Of a stretch of 64,000 nt of DNA, positions 11,289 through 23,511 are shown in pieces (position 1 is the first letter of the stretch; every line of letters starts with the position of its first letter). The notes under the pieces are model-generated. The model had not been told where the DNA came from. It did no database searches and was given only the letters and a program-made list of their open reading frames with translations. A program made the translations under genes and the position numbers. Origin of the DNA: Luzula sylvatica (lineage: Eukaryota > Streptophyta > Magnoliopsida > Poales > Juncaceae); the NCBI GenBank assembly GCA_946800325.1, contig OX326957.1:50566807-50630806 (forward strand), read 5' to 3'.

Positions 11289-12821
11289 GTGTGATACAAG
11301 TGTTTTGATACAACTGTTTGATGTATGTTTGCATGGTTTGGATATTGTCGGACACAATTTTTTCGAATATTAAAACGAATACTATTATATCATAACATAT
11401 TATAATTTTTAATTATGTATATACATAATTTACGACATAAATAATCTAAATTATTATACCTAAACGTAATTTTATGATTGAGATTTAAAATCATTCCGAA
11501 ATCATTAATTGTCTATGTTTTTTCTAACTAATATGAAATAATACACATAAAAGAAAAAAATATAATGTCCCGATTCGGATTCGGATAATATCCGGATTTG
11601 AATTCGGATTTGAAACTAAATTCGAATATCTAGTCCAAATACGAATAAAAATACACGGATCCAGATACGGATCCGAATATTTTTTTTAAAATACGGTTTG
11701 GTTTGGATAATATCCGCATTACATTCCTAGTGGTAATGCAACTATTTTGATACAACTGTTTGATGTATGTTTGCATAGGCATTGTGTGAACAAAAAAGAT
11801 GTGAACTTTTCAAGCACAAATAGTGTGATGTTAGAACAAAGAAAACGTGAAGTTTTTTTTTTTTTGATGAAAATAGAGTGGGCTCACAAGTCCCATTTCT
11901 ATTGCTTTATAAAAAGATTAAGAGTATGTACAGCCTCTATTGGGAAATAAATTTCCCTTACACTTATACAATCATACTCTCATTAACCATACTTAATAAC
12001 ATAAACATAAATAAAAGAAAAGATGCCTTAGCAATTTGGAAACAGTTTTCCAGTTTCTTAAGAAACCAGCATCAACAATCCAACTTAGCTATCGCTAACC
12101 CTAATTTCATATCCTGCAATCCATTTCTTTTCCGACCATCATTCCCCATTACTACAACTCACCTTCCTTCTTCCTTTCTCCCCGACAATCATCCTATGTT
12201 CTCGCCATCATCAACTCGTACGACTCCATACTCTCCTTCTTCTTCTTCTTCAATAATACCAACTCCATGCTCAGCCTTGGAATTACTAAAAGCAATTTGT
12301 ATATTCTTTCTATCCTGCAGTATCAGATCGATAAGCCTCGAATCAGCATATAGGATATTTGAGAAAATCAAAACCAAACAAATAGATAGACTCAATATTA
12401 TCACTTTGACTCAATTCAGTATAAATCAACCCTTTAACAAAACATGTTGGCATAAATCCTCTATTTCAAAAGTTACTAGACATGCATGACCCTTGCTCGA
12501 TTTGTATCGATGAGTAATTGAGTAGAGAGATGGTGAGACCGTGCAAATTTTTCCTTGTAAACATGGTAAATTACCTCATTTTATTTTTGTATATGATTAG
12601 TTTTGATAATAATTAAAAAATTGACATATGTTCTCCATTCATTATATCAAAATGAATTAAAAATCAATAACTTTTGACGAAATATGATTTTTTTTTATCT
12701 CCCGCTCAACCAGTTGAATTATGAGTCATCGAATTGTTAAGTGCGATTACTGAAAAAAGTATTTGTTCATGTGGTTTTTATTTTGGTTGCAGAATTTTAT
12801 GTCGAGCGTGTGGACTCATAG
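11289..12821. repeat. Damaged copy of the 37955-39120 segment, with a LINE 3' fragment
   Basis: 11325-11848 matches 37965-38480 and 12345-12821 matches 38619-39120. The middle, about 11849-12344, replaces the corresponding stretch of the other copy. It starts with a T run followed by sequence (AATAGAGTGGGCTC...) resembling the 3' end of the minus-strand LINE at 46598, so it is probably a 5'-truncated LINE tail. The frame across 11878-12489 shows no recognisable domain and I do not call it a gene. Confidence 0.65.
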
Positions 12822-13479
12822 AGGCCGTTTGATGTAAAAGACTTTGAAGGATGTGTTGGTTAATTCTAACCTAGATGGGGGTGAATAGGTAACCTAGTGG
12901 GCAATTTTCGACTAGGTATACAAATTATAAATGCGGAAGCTAATTAATGTAATTTGAATAAAGTAGAAAATACCGAACACTTGAACACACGATGTTTATT
13001 ACGGAGTTCGGTAGGTGGTTGCTATGTAGCTTTAACTCACCCTTTACTTGCTTAATCGACCGATTCGATTAGTTGCAAGTACCCACGTCTCCGGAAATGC
13101 CTTGTGCCGTTTTGGGCTTTCGATTGAATTCCAACTCACTCGTACAAGGTTTGCCTAGATCGATTTACACGTTTTCTATCGATCTATAGCGGGCTTTACA
13201 ATCTTAGAGCTAGCCTATTACACGTTTCTACTACGAACTACAACGTGATCGGTCACGTGAGTTGGGATTCGTATAGAAGAGAATATCCGAAGATAGATCT
13301 TGGATCTAGAAGGTTGAATCACACTATCAAGAGATTTGGGAATCACGGCTAGAAGTCTTTCTCTCTTTTGGATGTTGAATGAATTTTTGTAAAAAGTTGG
13401 AGAGAGAAATGTATGAATGGTTCTATTTATATAACTCATAGAACCCACTCAAACTGTGTAAAAATTACATAGTTCGTTC

Positions 13480-13985
13480 GAACGCACTGTTAGGTTCGTT
13501 CGAACTAACTGCAATTTGAACTAGCCGTTTCAAAGGAATTGTTCATAAACACGATGGGTTCGTTCGAACGGACTCAGAGGTTCGTTCGAACAGACATGGA
13601 TTAGTTCATAGTTCGTTCTATGAATCTTGGAACGAACCATGAAGGATCGTTCGAACGAACATATTAGTTCGTTCGAATGAATATTAATTGTGTCTAGTTT
13701 TGTCTATTTTCTCACAACACCAGATCTTGACTCGTTCGAACGAACAGTTTTATTCGTTCGAACGAACTTGGAGTGATTTATAGTTCGTTCTATGATTTGA
13801 ACGAACCATGAATGTTCGTTCGAACGAACATATTCGTTCGTTCGAACGAATATTAATTGTGTCTAGTGTTGTCTAATTTCTCACAATACCAGGTCTTGGT
13901 TCGTTCGAACGGAGTGTGTCCATCAGTTCGAACTGAAGGTTCGTTCGAACGCAATGTGCTATTCGTTCGAACGAACCATAATCTG
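13480..13985. repeat. Palindromic TTCGTTCGAACGAA repeat cluster
   Basis: About a dozen occurrences of the palindrome GTTCGTTCGAACGAAC or one-base variants. They are partly organised as two imperfect tandem units of about 170 bp (from about 13601 and 13779), which share TTAATTGTGTCTAGT. It lies inside the 12822-15835 element. Spacing between palindromes is irregular and spacers are related to each other, so it is not a CRISPR-type array. Confidence 0.85.
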
Positions 13986-15341
13986 GTATAGTGATTTTCC
14001 ATTTTCCATTTCATCGTGTTTCGAATTTATCTTTTGATCTTGATAAGTATGAGATGTTCTTTGGAATACCTAGGGTTTATTTTGATGATCCCAACTCACG
14101 GAAAGCTTCGACGTCTTGAATTCTTCAATCATCTTGATGTCTTTCCTTTCATGTGTGATCTTCGCAATCCTCCACTCATGTTCCTTTTGATCATCCTTAA
14201 TCCGTTGTACATGTTTCTCCTACAAGTTCGTCTTAACTGAAACCGTTAGTATTGACAGTGTTTTGATATAATCAAATATAAGGATATTTGGATCAACAGG
14301 ATGTTGAAAGATTCTTGTATTTTCTAGAGAAAGTGAAATGCAAGTTAAGTATTTGAAGGACATCATTGTCTTGCATGTGTTGTTTGATGTGTTAAAATTA
14401 GATAATGAAAAGTAAAATCCTTTGTTTGATGTAAATGATAATTGAAAAGTAGTTATCAAGGATTTGAGATATATGAGGTATGTTTATTTAAAAAATTAAA
14501 GATGAATCAATTTATTATTATCACATTTCAAAATCTATAACATTAATTAAATTATAAATTCTAAAACATATAACAATATTACTAGAAAAAAATCGCCATC
14601 GAGATTTATCGTATCGGGCAGTACTCGACAAATCGCCATTGCCTTCTGCCTTTGTCTATGAAGTATTAATACAATGCTAATTAACATAGTCATAAAGCAA
14701 AACAACCCTTTCTTCGTTCGATTCTTCATCACTTTATGCTTCCTCGCCACCACGTTCATCTTCATCACTACTATATGGATCCATTTCATAAACCTAACAA
14801 TATGAAAATCGCCATAAATTAATATTAGAAACATCATAGATGATGAAATTAGTTAATTAGTGAAATTAGTACAAAATCGGGATTAATCAAACACCAAAAT
14901 TGTTTTAATTAGTGAGATGAATATGTGAGAGAGATAGAGAATGTATCTATGTATGTGTGCGTATTTCTGTCAGTGTGTATGTTTCAATTCAATCAGTAAA
15001 TTATGTGAGTGTGTATCTCTCTGAGTGTGTATGTTTCAATTTAATTGAGTGTGTATCAATTGCCATTGTTTCAATTTAATTAGTCATATGGAAACTAAGA
15101 ACGACCCACATGGTTGAATCTCTCTTTGGGACATTTATCGAACAGTTCGTGTGCAATATCAATTTCCTCTGTCAGAGTATACATACATACGAACTAAGAA
15201 CGACTCACATGAAAATCAGACCCAAATCCAAAGCTTGACAATGTAACCATGAATGTCACCAACATATACAATGGAAGTTTCTCTTGTAAAAAAAAAATGT
15301 TGAAACTTCTCTCTCTGTGTGTGCGAGAGTAATACTTTGCA

Positions 15342-15462
<121 letters not shown>

Positions 15463-15835
15463 CTCACCACTACTGCACGATGAAAAAACTGGAGTAAGGA
15501 GAAACATGGCGAGAGAGCTACGGTGCCAGCGCAAAGGTGAGAGAGAGAGAGAGAGAGAGCTACGGTGCCAGCGCCAAGAAGAAGCTACAGTTAGAGCGAG
15601 AGAGAGAGAGCGCTCGAAGAGGGCACCGAGAAAAAGAGACAGCGCCAAGGACTTTGCTGTTTTCCGACTTTTTTTGCGAGACAACATGCGAGGGAAATAA
15701 GGCATGAAAGACATGGAAATGGGAATTGAAATTCTCTCTTTGTCCTTCTCATCAAACACCTAACACTCATCCTTATGCCGGAAATGAAAGTCTTTTCTTG
15801 TATTTTCCATGTAAATACCGAGAATCAAACGGCCC

Positions 15836-16500
15836 CATAGTTGACCAACTGGGTTGTCGAGTGTGTAAAGGTGAGTTAGCCATTTCATGTCGAGTGTGTG
15901 GACTTATGGTTGACCAAGTGAAATACAACTTGACCGTTGGGTAGACATGAATTAACTAAACGTCTGAATAATTAAGAGATATTGATCATTCAATGCTCTT
16001 AAAAAAAGAGGCATTTGAAATTTATAATCAAATGCTCGATTTCTTCATCGGGAGCACAGAAACTTACAAAGATGAGCTTTTTGCTTAGACGTTGCAAAGT
16101 ATATATTAAGGGCTTGGAATAATTTCTCATTTGTTTGCCTTGTTTTGCTTTGCATTTTTGTTTCTACTTCATGAAGTAATTAATTTACAGTTTTAACTCT
16201 TAAATATTAAATATAAGGAAAACTACATATACTAACCTAAAAACACAATACACAATAATATCAAAGTAACAAAATCAAAATTGTAAATAAAATTATTCAG
16301 AACCAAACTTTATTTTATTCTTGCAGAATACGTGAAAACACCCGTAAAAATCCATGTATTATTTACACACAAAACTCAGTCATCAAAATCATAATCATAA
16401 TAGTTTTTAAACAATAGAAGATCTATGATTCCAATTTTGTGCAAGCTGTGCATAAGCAGCATGAACATGATTTTTAAACAATGTCCGTAAAAATCCATGT
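15836..16500. repeat. Right part of the damaged 39111-39770 copy
   Basis: Continues the homology to 39111-39770 after the 3 kb insertion and contains the CTL gene remnant listed separately. No intact gene is seen. Confidence 0.75.
16407..16471 (-). pseudogene. CTL choline-transporter last-exon fragment
   Basis: Matches the last codons and stop of the CTL gene (39700-39764), nearly identical, including the reverse complement of the stop codon at 16407-16409. Homology breaks at about 16471, where the sequence repeats part of its own flank instead of entering the rest of the exon. It shows that the duplicated segment was cut from the region downstream of the CTL gene. Confidence 0.85.
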
Positions 16501-16644
16501 ATTATATATGAGACTCAAAATATGGGTTTGGGTTGGTCAATCGGACGGTCCAGTCAATTAGACCCGATAATTTTTTTCCTTGTAGGTCAACAATGTGTAC
16601 TTTACAGTCAATCCGACTCATCGAGGTATCTTTTTCGAATTTCA

Positions 16645-17648
16645 GGGGCTGATTATATAAGGAGTATTTCTGCATGTAACCAAGTTTGAAAAAGAAATTC
16701 GAAAAATAACCTGATTTCGAAAAATATTTCAAAATAACTCAAACCGAATTTTAAAATGCCGATAGCACCTGGTTTTAAAAATCCGCCGGATTAATTAGAT
16801 ACAGGTACAATTATAGGGTGAGATTAAACAAAACATAAAAAACACTGAATTTTTAAAATCCGGTCAAAATAAAGCTGATAAAGTTCCCCAAATTTTACCT
16901 TCATATCATGTATAATTTTAGTTTATATATTTAATTATGATGATAATTAATAAATAATTAAATATCATATAAATAACAGATGATTAAAATATAACTAATA
17001 TTTATTTGAATTATTAAATTAAACTTAATATTAATTAATTTTTAATTATGTAATTTTTTAATTATGCTAAGTTTGTTAAATGGAATCAAGAGAATCTTGT
17101 GGTGCAATCTTGGAGCAAACTAAATTTGCCCTTTATTTTGTGTGTCACAGAGAAATGCAAAGAAATTTTTGTTGTCCTCAGAATTTCAACACAACATTTT
17201 CTATATTATATTTAACACAAATAATTAGCATGATAAATTCAAAAAATTGTAATAAAAAATTAACTAATATTAATTCAAATTTAGTAATTTAAATAAATAT
17301 TAATTATATATAAAATAATTATTATTTGTATGATATGTATTAATAATCTTGTTAATTAAATGTATTAACTAAAATATGTAGGATATGGGGGTTAAAATTT
17401 GGGAAGAGTTATTAATCATTTCCATAAAGTTTTTTTTACGAATTTTTATAATCCGGTGATGTTGGGTTTTGTTTAATCTCCCGAATTGGTTATAAATATA
17501 TCTAATTAATTCGGCGGATTTTTAATATCCGACCGGGATTTTAAAATCCGATTTGGATTAGTTTTGAAATATTTTTCGAAATCGGATTATTTTTCGAAAA
17601 TTTTTTTGGAACAGGGTTACATGCAAAAATGCTCCACTATATAACCCC
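16645..17648. mobile_element. Long-TIR non-autonomous DNA element, 1 kb
   Basis: The two ends are inverted copies over about 250 bp, with shared blocks TTGCATGTAACC-like, TTTCGAAAAATA, AATCCGCCG and GAGATTAAACAAAAC. The outermost bases are GGGG...CCCC. TTTCA lies just outside both ends as a possible target duplication. Long TIRs with no gene inside are typical of Mutator-like (MULE) elements, but a clean 9 bp duplication is not seen. It lies about 150 bp upstream of the U2 promoter. Confidence 0.75.
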
Positions 17649-17801
17649 TTTCAGATATTAGTTATTACCCTGAAAAATATTAAATTATAAAAATATCCTT
17701 ATCTTCCGCAGAATAAAATGTGGGCCATATCTTTGGACCGGCCCATAAACAACGGGTTATTTTATGGAGTAGGATAACTTGATAAGCATAGCGCTCATTT
17801 A

Positions 17802-17851
17802 GTCCCACAAGCCAACGAGTAATTGCAGCGACTTGACGAGTAGTATATAAA
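17802..17851 (+). promoter_or_regulatory. U2 snRNA promoter: USE and TATA box
   Basis: GTCCCACAAGC at 17802-17812 is close to the plant upstream sequence element consensus RTCCCACATCG. TATATAAA lies at 17844-17851. The gap of 31 bp between them is the wider spacing known for plant Pol II snRNA genes; Pol III U6 promoters are about one helical turn shorter. Transcription would start about 28 bp after the TATA box, at 17879. Confidence 0.85.
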
Positions 17852-17878
17852 AAGGAATAGAGGGAGAAAGGAAAACTC

Positions 17879-18074
17879 ATACCTTTCTCGGCCTTTTGGC
17901 TAAGATCAAGTGTAGTATCTGTTCTTATCAGTTTAATATCTGATATGTGAGCCATGTGCTCACAACGATATTAAATTTATTTTTTGTGGGGGAAGGGCCA
18001 CCACAGTAGCTTGCTACTGGGTCCTTCGAACGTCGCCCTTGCGTTGCACTACTGCTTGGGCCTGGCGCGCCCCT
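17879..18074 (+). ncRNA. U2: U2 spliceosomal snRNA
   Basis: Complete U2 snRNA of about 196 nt. It starts ATACCTTTCTCGGCC, has the invariant stretch around GTGTAGTATCTGTTC (branch-point pairing sequence GTAGTA), the Sm-site region around TTAAATTTATTTTTTG, and the 3' stem-loops ending CTGGCGCGCCCC. U2 pairs with the intron branch site in the pre-spliceosome. With its USE and TATA in place it looks functional. The loop near 17950 reads GTGAGCCATGTGCTCAC, a compensated variant that keeps the stem. A truncated copy lies at 4047-4143. The minus-strand frame over this region is not a gene. Confidence 0.96.
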
Positions 18075-18261
18075 ACCACTTCCAATTCTAAGTTTTTTGC
18101 TGATATTTTCATAATTAATGAATGTTGTATTTACATAATTAACTTTGCTAATCTTCTTGTCGGAGTTAAAAACACTTGGTAACAAATTACATAATTCAAA
18201 TTTATTGTCGAATATTATTACAAATTGTTCATCGAAAATTACACAACACCGCCAAGAAAAA

Positions 18262-19481
18262 TCATAGTTTGAAAGAGCTCAAAGTTGAATAATCGAGCCC
18301 CTTGGAGAAAAAGGCTTTCATGTATTCAGACATGAGAAATTGCCGGTACAGTGGAGGATTCTCGTCAGACAACAGCTCTTTAATCGGACCGAAAAACTTT
18401 CCCCCCTCGTTACTCGGTTTCACAAAAGTCGCAATCGAAATCCTAGGCCCCTTTGAACTCGCGATAACTCTATGCTCAACACTCTTGAACTTGTCATTAC
18501 TAACCATCTATGTTTTTTTTTTAATGAAAAATCACAATCATGAATCTTCATGACAATTCATAAAAACTGTACAAAATATAATACCTGTAAAATATCACCG
18601 ATATTAACTACCAATGCACCATGAATAGGCGTGACTTGAATCCAATGGCCTTGGTGACGGACTTGGAGACCACCAAGTTCGTCTTGGAGAAGAAAGTTGA
18701 GAAAAGATGGATCCGTGTGAGGACTCGTGCCAAGTGTCAGCTCCGGCTGTGGACACGGAGGATAATAGTGCCCAACGATGGTTTGTGTTTCTGCACAATC
18801 CATGCCGCTTATACGTCCGCTAGAGATTCCAAGCGATTCTGATAGTAACTTGTTCAATGTTTCTCCTACTTGAAGTATATTCTCTCTGTACTCCATTATC
18901 GTCTCTCTGAAAAGGATAGCTTGAGTAATTTGTTAATATCAGTATAATTTGATTTCGAGGGTTTTGATCTTTGCTAACCTGCATACCGGAGGAATCTCCT
19001 TTGGGTCTAGTGAGCCATCAAACACACAAATGAACGAGTCACGCCAATTGGCAGCACTCAATTGATACAAGCTCAAATTGGAGGCGTACCTCACTTTCTT
19101 CGTCGTGTCTCGGCTATAAAGCTTCTCCTTGACCTCGCGATCGCCCTCGTGAAACCCTTTGATTACTTCAATCACATCATCCATTAATCCAATCGGTACA
19201 CCGTGATTCACCAACTGAAAGAACCCCCAAGAAGCGGATGCGCGATACACCTCATCGACGATCTTTTTATAGCTCTCTTCATCTTCGTTGATCGATTTGA
19301 GATCAATGATTGGGACATGGATATCGGGAGGGACGATTTGAGATGGATTTGGGAGGAGTTCTCGAGGCTGAACAAAGAAAGGCGGGATTTTTGTTATGCC
19401 TGAATCAACTAGGCCTTTTACACCGGATTTTGAGTCATCGAATTGTTTGAATTCATTCAACCTTTCTTTTGATGCTGCCAT
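18262..19481 (-). CDS. 2-oxoglutarate/Fe(II)-dependent dioxygenase, copy 2
   Basis: Exons on the minus strand: 19481-18979, 18906-18585, 18507-18262, exactly 13,930 bp from copy 1 at every splice site, 356 codons. Iron ligands (SPHTDPS and VEHRV) and the RIS motif are intact. Relative to copy 1 the changes are conservative or peripheral: Tyr to Asn, Cys-Glu to Ser-Gly and Val to Ile in exon 2, and Ser to Lys, Ser to Tyr and Val to Lys in exon 3. The splice sites are also identical. Both copies therefore look functional and the duplication is recent. It runs convergently toward the intact U2 gene, which ends 188 bp past its stop codon. Confidence 0.92.
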
Positions 19482-20992
19482 TTCTATCCTGTTGTTAGAG
19501 CTCCCGAGTGTTGAAATTTGTATATCTTGATGATAGATACAAAAGCTCACAAATGACCAAAATACTTTAAAATTTTTTTTTAAGAAAAACAAACTTCTCT
19601 CTCTAATACTGTAAATTGCATTGTATTGCATCTCTCCAGTAGAGTCCCTTTTAACCTATCTTTCTTTCTTTTTCACCACGTGAGCACGTTTTCTCTTTCA
19701 TGTTTCTATCAATGGACAAGTAGTGGTGGGTCTGGTTACTGGTGAGAGCATGGTCCAATGCCAGAATAAAGATAATTTTAGTGGTGCGAGCATTTGTGGA
19801 TCTTGACAGGATATTTTAGAAGACAAACACAAACAGTAAAATTTATCGTTATTATAGTAACACTGGATCAATAGTCATATGCACTGTTTTGCGTAAAAAT
19901 GAAAGAGCCAAAACTTTTCTGGTCCTTACTGTTCTACGATATAAAATAATATCGTATAATATAATATAACATGATATAATATAAAATAATATTATATATT
20001 ATAACATAGTACAATATAATATAATATAATAAATAAATAAACAATATAATATAGTATAATATAAAACACTATAATATAATAATATTATATATAATATTCT
20101 ATAATACAAAAAAATATTATCCAGTAAAATATAATATAATATAAGATTACATAATAGCATATAAAATAAAATACTATAATCATATATTTAATATATTATT
20201 TTATACTAGATCATTATATTACAGTAAAACCCTCTAATAATTTATTATTATTAATTATTTTTGTTTATTATATTTTATTCGTGACAATTATTAGTAATGA
20301 TGATGTTGTAGTATTTTTATAATAGTTCCTTAAAAGTTCCTAAAAAAAAATCGTCAAAAAGTTAAGTTTTCAAGGAGAGCAATGTTCTATTCAAATTTAC
20401 TATAAATTCCTTAACTAAAAAATACTTAATCTAATCCTAAGACAAATCCAAACATTGAATTAGTGAAGTCAAGGAATTATTTCCTAAACTACACTTGAAA
20501 TTACTTGGTGGTGCAAGCATTGTACAGTAAAGGTGTTAAGATTTGGAATGCTGAGAATTATATAACTCGAGGCAAAAGTACGCATGCATAAAATAATTTT
20601 TTTACATCTTGGAGCATTTGACATTCGTAATTCGATATAATTAACAGCAAAATAAAAAACAAGATAACAAATGAAAGCAAAACTTGGAGGATAAATTGGA
20701 GACATATAGACTAATTAATGGGTGTTACCAAGGCCAACTAGTACAAAAAGACACGTGAAAAATAATTTCCTCGATTAGAAAGGGAAAGATATCACAGTTC
20801 ATGAGGGGGGAATAGAAACCACAAAAGAAAATAAGTACTCGAGGGTATAATTGTAATATGTTTGTAGTTAGATTTGACAGGAAATTTAATAAGTTTTGAT
20901 TTGAATTTGATTTGATTTTAAAGAGAACAAAAATGATATTTCTAATTTTAGAGAGAAACACATGATATTTTAACACCTAAGAATAGTAACTA

Positions 20993-22212
20993 CTAGCTTT
21001 TTCCCCGCGCAATTGCGCGGAAGACTTCGAGTTTGTTATGATTTAATTTTTCATAATCTGTAATTGGATTCTACATTTTTTGCCTGATTGTTCACACATA
21101 TGTGTTTTGGTGTATTTTTAGCCCAATATATTTTTTTTGATATTGTAAAAAATATCTATCTTTTTGTGAACTCCAAAAAAAATCCTCTACCAAACTTTTA
21201 TTTCCAAATATTCCCCTATGGATTATATTAAAAAAAAAAATTGCCAAATACCCTTCAATCTTCATAATTAATTATTAAATTTTTTTTGTTATTTATTGTT
21301 AATTTTAAGAAATTAATAACCATTTCTTAACGTGTAGCGATTTAAAAAAAATGAAATTATTACATAGTGTGTTCATATAATTTTAATATTTTTTTTTATA
21401 TTGAAGAAAAACTAACATAAGATAATAATAAAAAAAAAACAACAATAAAAAAACACATTAAAAATATATTGTAGAAAAATATCTATTTAAACATCAAGTT
21501 TTTTTTCTATTTCCGTTGTCATTTTATTTTTGTAATAGTTTCATGATTTTGTATTTTTATAAATGTTTGCAACGTGTTCTTTGAGTATTATGTTCATCTT
21601 ATTATTATTTTGTGTTAGTTCTTCAGGACAAAAATATAAAATTCAAATATATATAATGTACGAAATATTAAAATTATATAAATATAACATATAATATTTT
21701 TTTAATTATTATATGCTAAAAAAAATTAGGATTTTTTTAAAACTAATAAAAACTAATATATTTTTTCAATTACTACATATGAAAATTTAAGTGGTTTTTA
21801 CAATATCCAAAAATTGAATGAGTTTTTTTGAAAAAATTTCATATTTAATTGAGACAAATAAATATGAATGAACTTGGCCCACGATGGACCAAAGTTCATG
21901 TAATTTTTGAATTAGTGGGTTTATATATACCATGTTCAAATAAAAAACCAAATATTTTAGATATTTCGATCTAGATCATATGGGTCACACTAAGTGATGA
22001 TGTGGTCTCTTGTGAGGGCTTCAATTTTCCTAAAATTATATATATCATTAATAAGATAAAATATTAAATTAAATGATTCAACGGGTAGAGTGAGAAGCAA
22101 CACCAAAAGACACACGGAACAAACCATAAAAAATAAAACATAAAAATACATAAGAGGTGATGTGGCTTCATATGGTCATAGTAAATCTCTTAACTTTAGA
22201 CATAAGTATAAA
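20993..22212 (-). mobile_element. Non-autonomous Helitron, copy 1
   Basis: Read on the minus strand, the 3' end has the perfect 16 bp palindrome CCGCGCAATTGCGCGG (21005-21020), then GGAAAAAG, then CTAG and a T outside. That is the canonical Helitron 3' end (hairpin, about 10 nt, CTRR, inserted before T). The 5' end begins TTTATACTTATG, one base off the usual TCTATACT, and is preceded by A, so the insertion is between A and T. Comparison with TAACTATATAAAAC in block A gives the empty site. It is 1220 bp, with no Rep/helicase coding capacity. Confidence 0.85.
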
Positions 22213-23511
22213 TATAAAACTAACATGTTTGGATGCAAATAAGTAAATTTTAGAAATACTAACATAAAATAAAATAATATAATATAACATAATATAACAT
22301 ATTATGATAGGGTATAAAATATTATACTATAAAATAATATAATATACTATGAAAAAATATAAAATAAAATAATTAGTATATCATAATATAATATAATATA
22401 ATAAATATCATATAATAATATCGTATAATACAATAATATAATAATATAAAATAGAATCGTATAATATAATATAAAATAATATTATATATTATAACATAGT
22501 ACAATATAATATAATATAATAAATAAACAATATAGTATAGTATAATATAAAACACTATAATATAATAATATTCTATATAATATTCTATAATACAAAGAAT
22601 ATTATCCAGTAAAATATAATATAAAATAATATAATATAATATAACATTACATAATAGGATATAAAATAGTATATTATAAAATAAAATACTATAATCATAT
22701 ATTTAATATATTATTTTATACTAGATCATTATATTACAGTAAAACGCTCGAATCATTTTTTATTATTAATTATTTTTGTTAATTATATTTTATTCATGAC
22801 AATTATTAGTAATGATGATGTTGTAGTATTTTTATAATAGTTCCTTAAAAGTTCCTACAAAAAAATCATCAAAAAGTTAAGTTTTCAAGAAGAGCACTTT
22901 TCTATTCAAATTTACTATAAATTCCTTAACTAAAAAATACTTAATCTAATCATAAAACACATCCAAACAATGAATTAATGAAGTGAAGGAATTATTTCCT
23001 AAACTATATTTTACTTGAAATTCCTTGGTGGTGCAAGCATTGTACAGTAAAGGCGTTAAGATTTGGAATGCTGAGAATTATATAACTCGAGGCAAAAGTA
23101 CGCATGCATAAAACACATTTTTTACATCTTGGAGCATTTGACATTCGTAATTCGATATAATTAAGAGCAAAATAAAAAACAAGATAACAAATGAAAGTAA
23201 AACTTGGAGGATAAATTGGAGACATATAGACTAATTAATGGGTGTTACCAAGGCCAACTAGTTTAAAAAGACACGTGAAAAATAATTTCCTCGATTAGAA
23301 AGGGAAAGATATCACAGTTCATGAGGGGGAATAGAAACCGCCAAAGAAAATAAGTACTCGAGGGCATAATTGTAATATGTTTGTAGTTAGATTTGACAGG
23401 AAATTGAATAAGTTTTGATTTGAATTTGATTTGATTTTAAAGAGAATAAAAATGATATTTCTAATTTTAGAGAGAAACACATGACATTTTAACACCTAAG
23501 AATAGTAACTA

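Noticed and set aside
13480..13985. Possible CRISPR-like array
   Set aside because: Spacers are related to each other, spacing is irregular, the repeat is a palindrome inside a plant transposon, and the sequence is eukaryotic nuclear DNA.
17928..18185. Minus-strand frame over U2 (also 3935-4255)
   Set aside because: Antisense shadow of the U2 snRNA sequence; its peptide follows the RNA stem-loops and is not a known protein.
23004..23225. Repeated 73-codon minus-strand frame (also 8424, 20484, 25563, 28046)
   Set aside because: Conserved only because the tandem units are recent copies; reading frame length varies among copies and no domain is visible.
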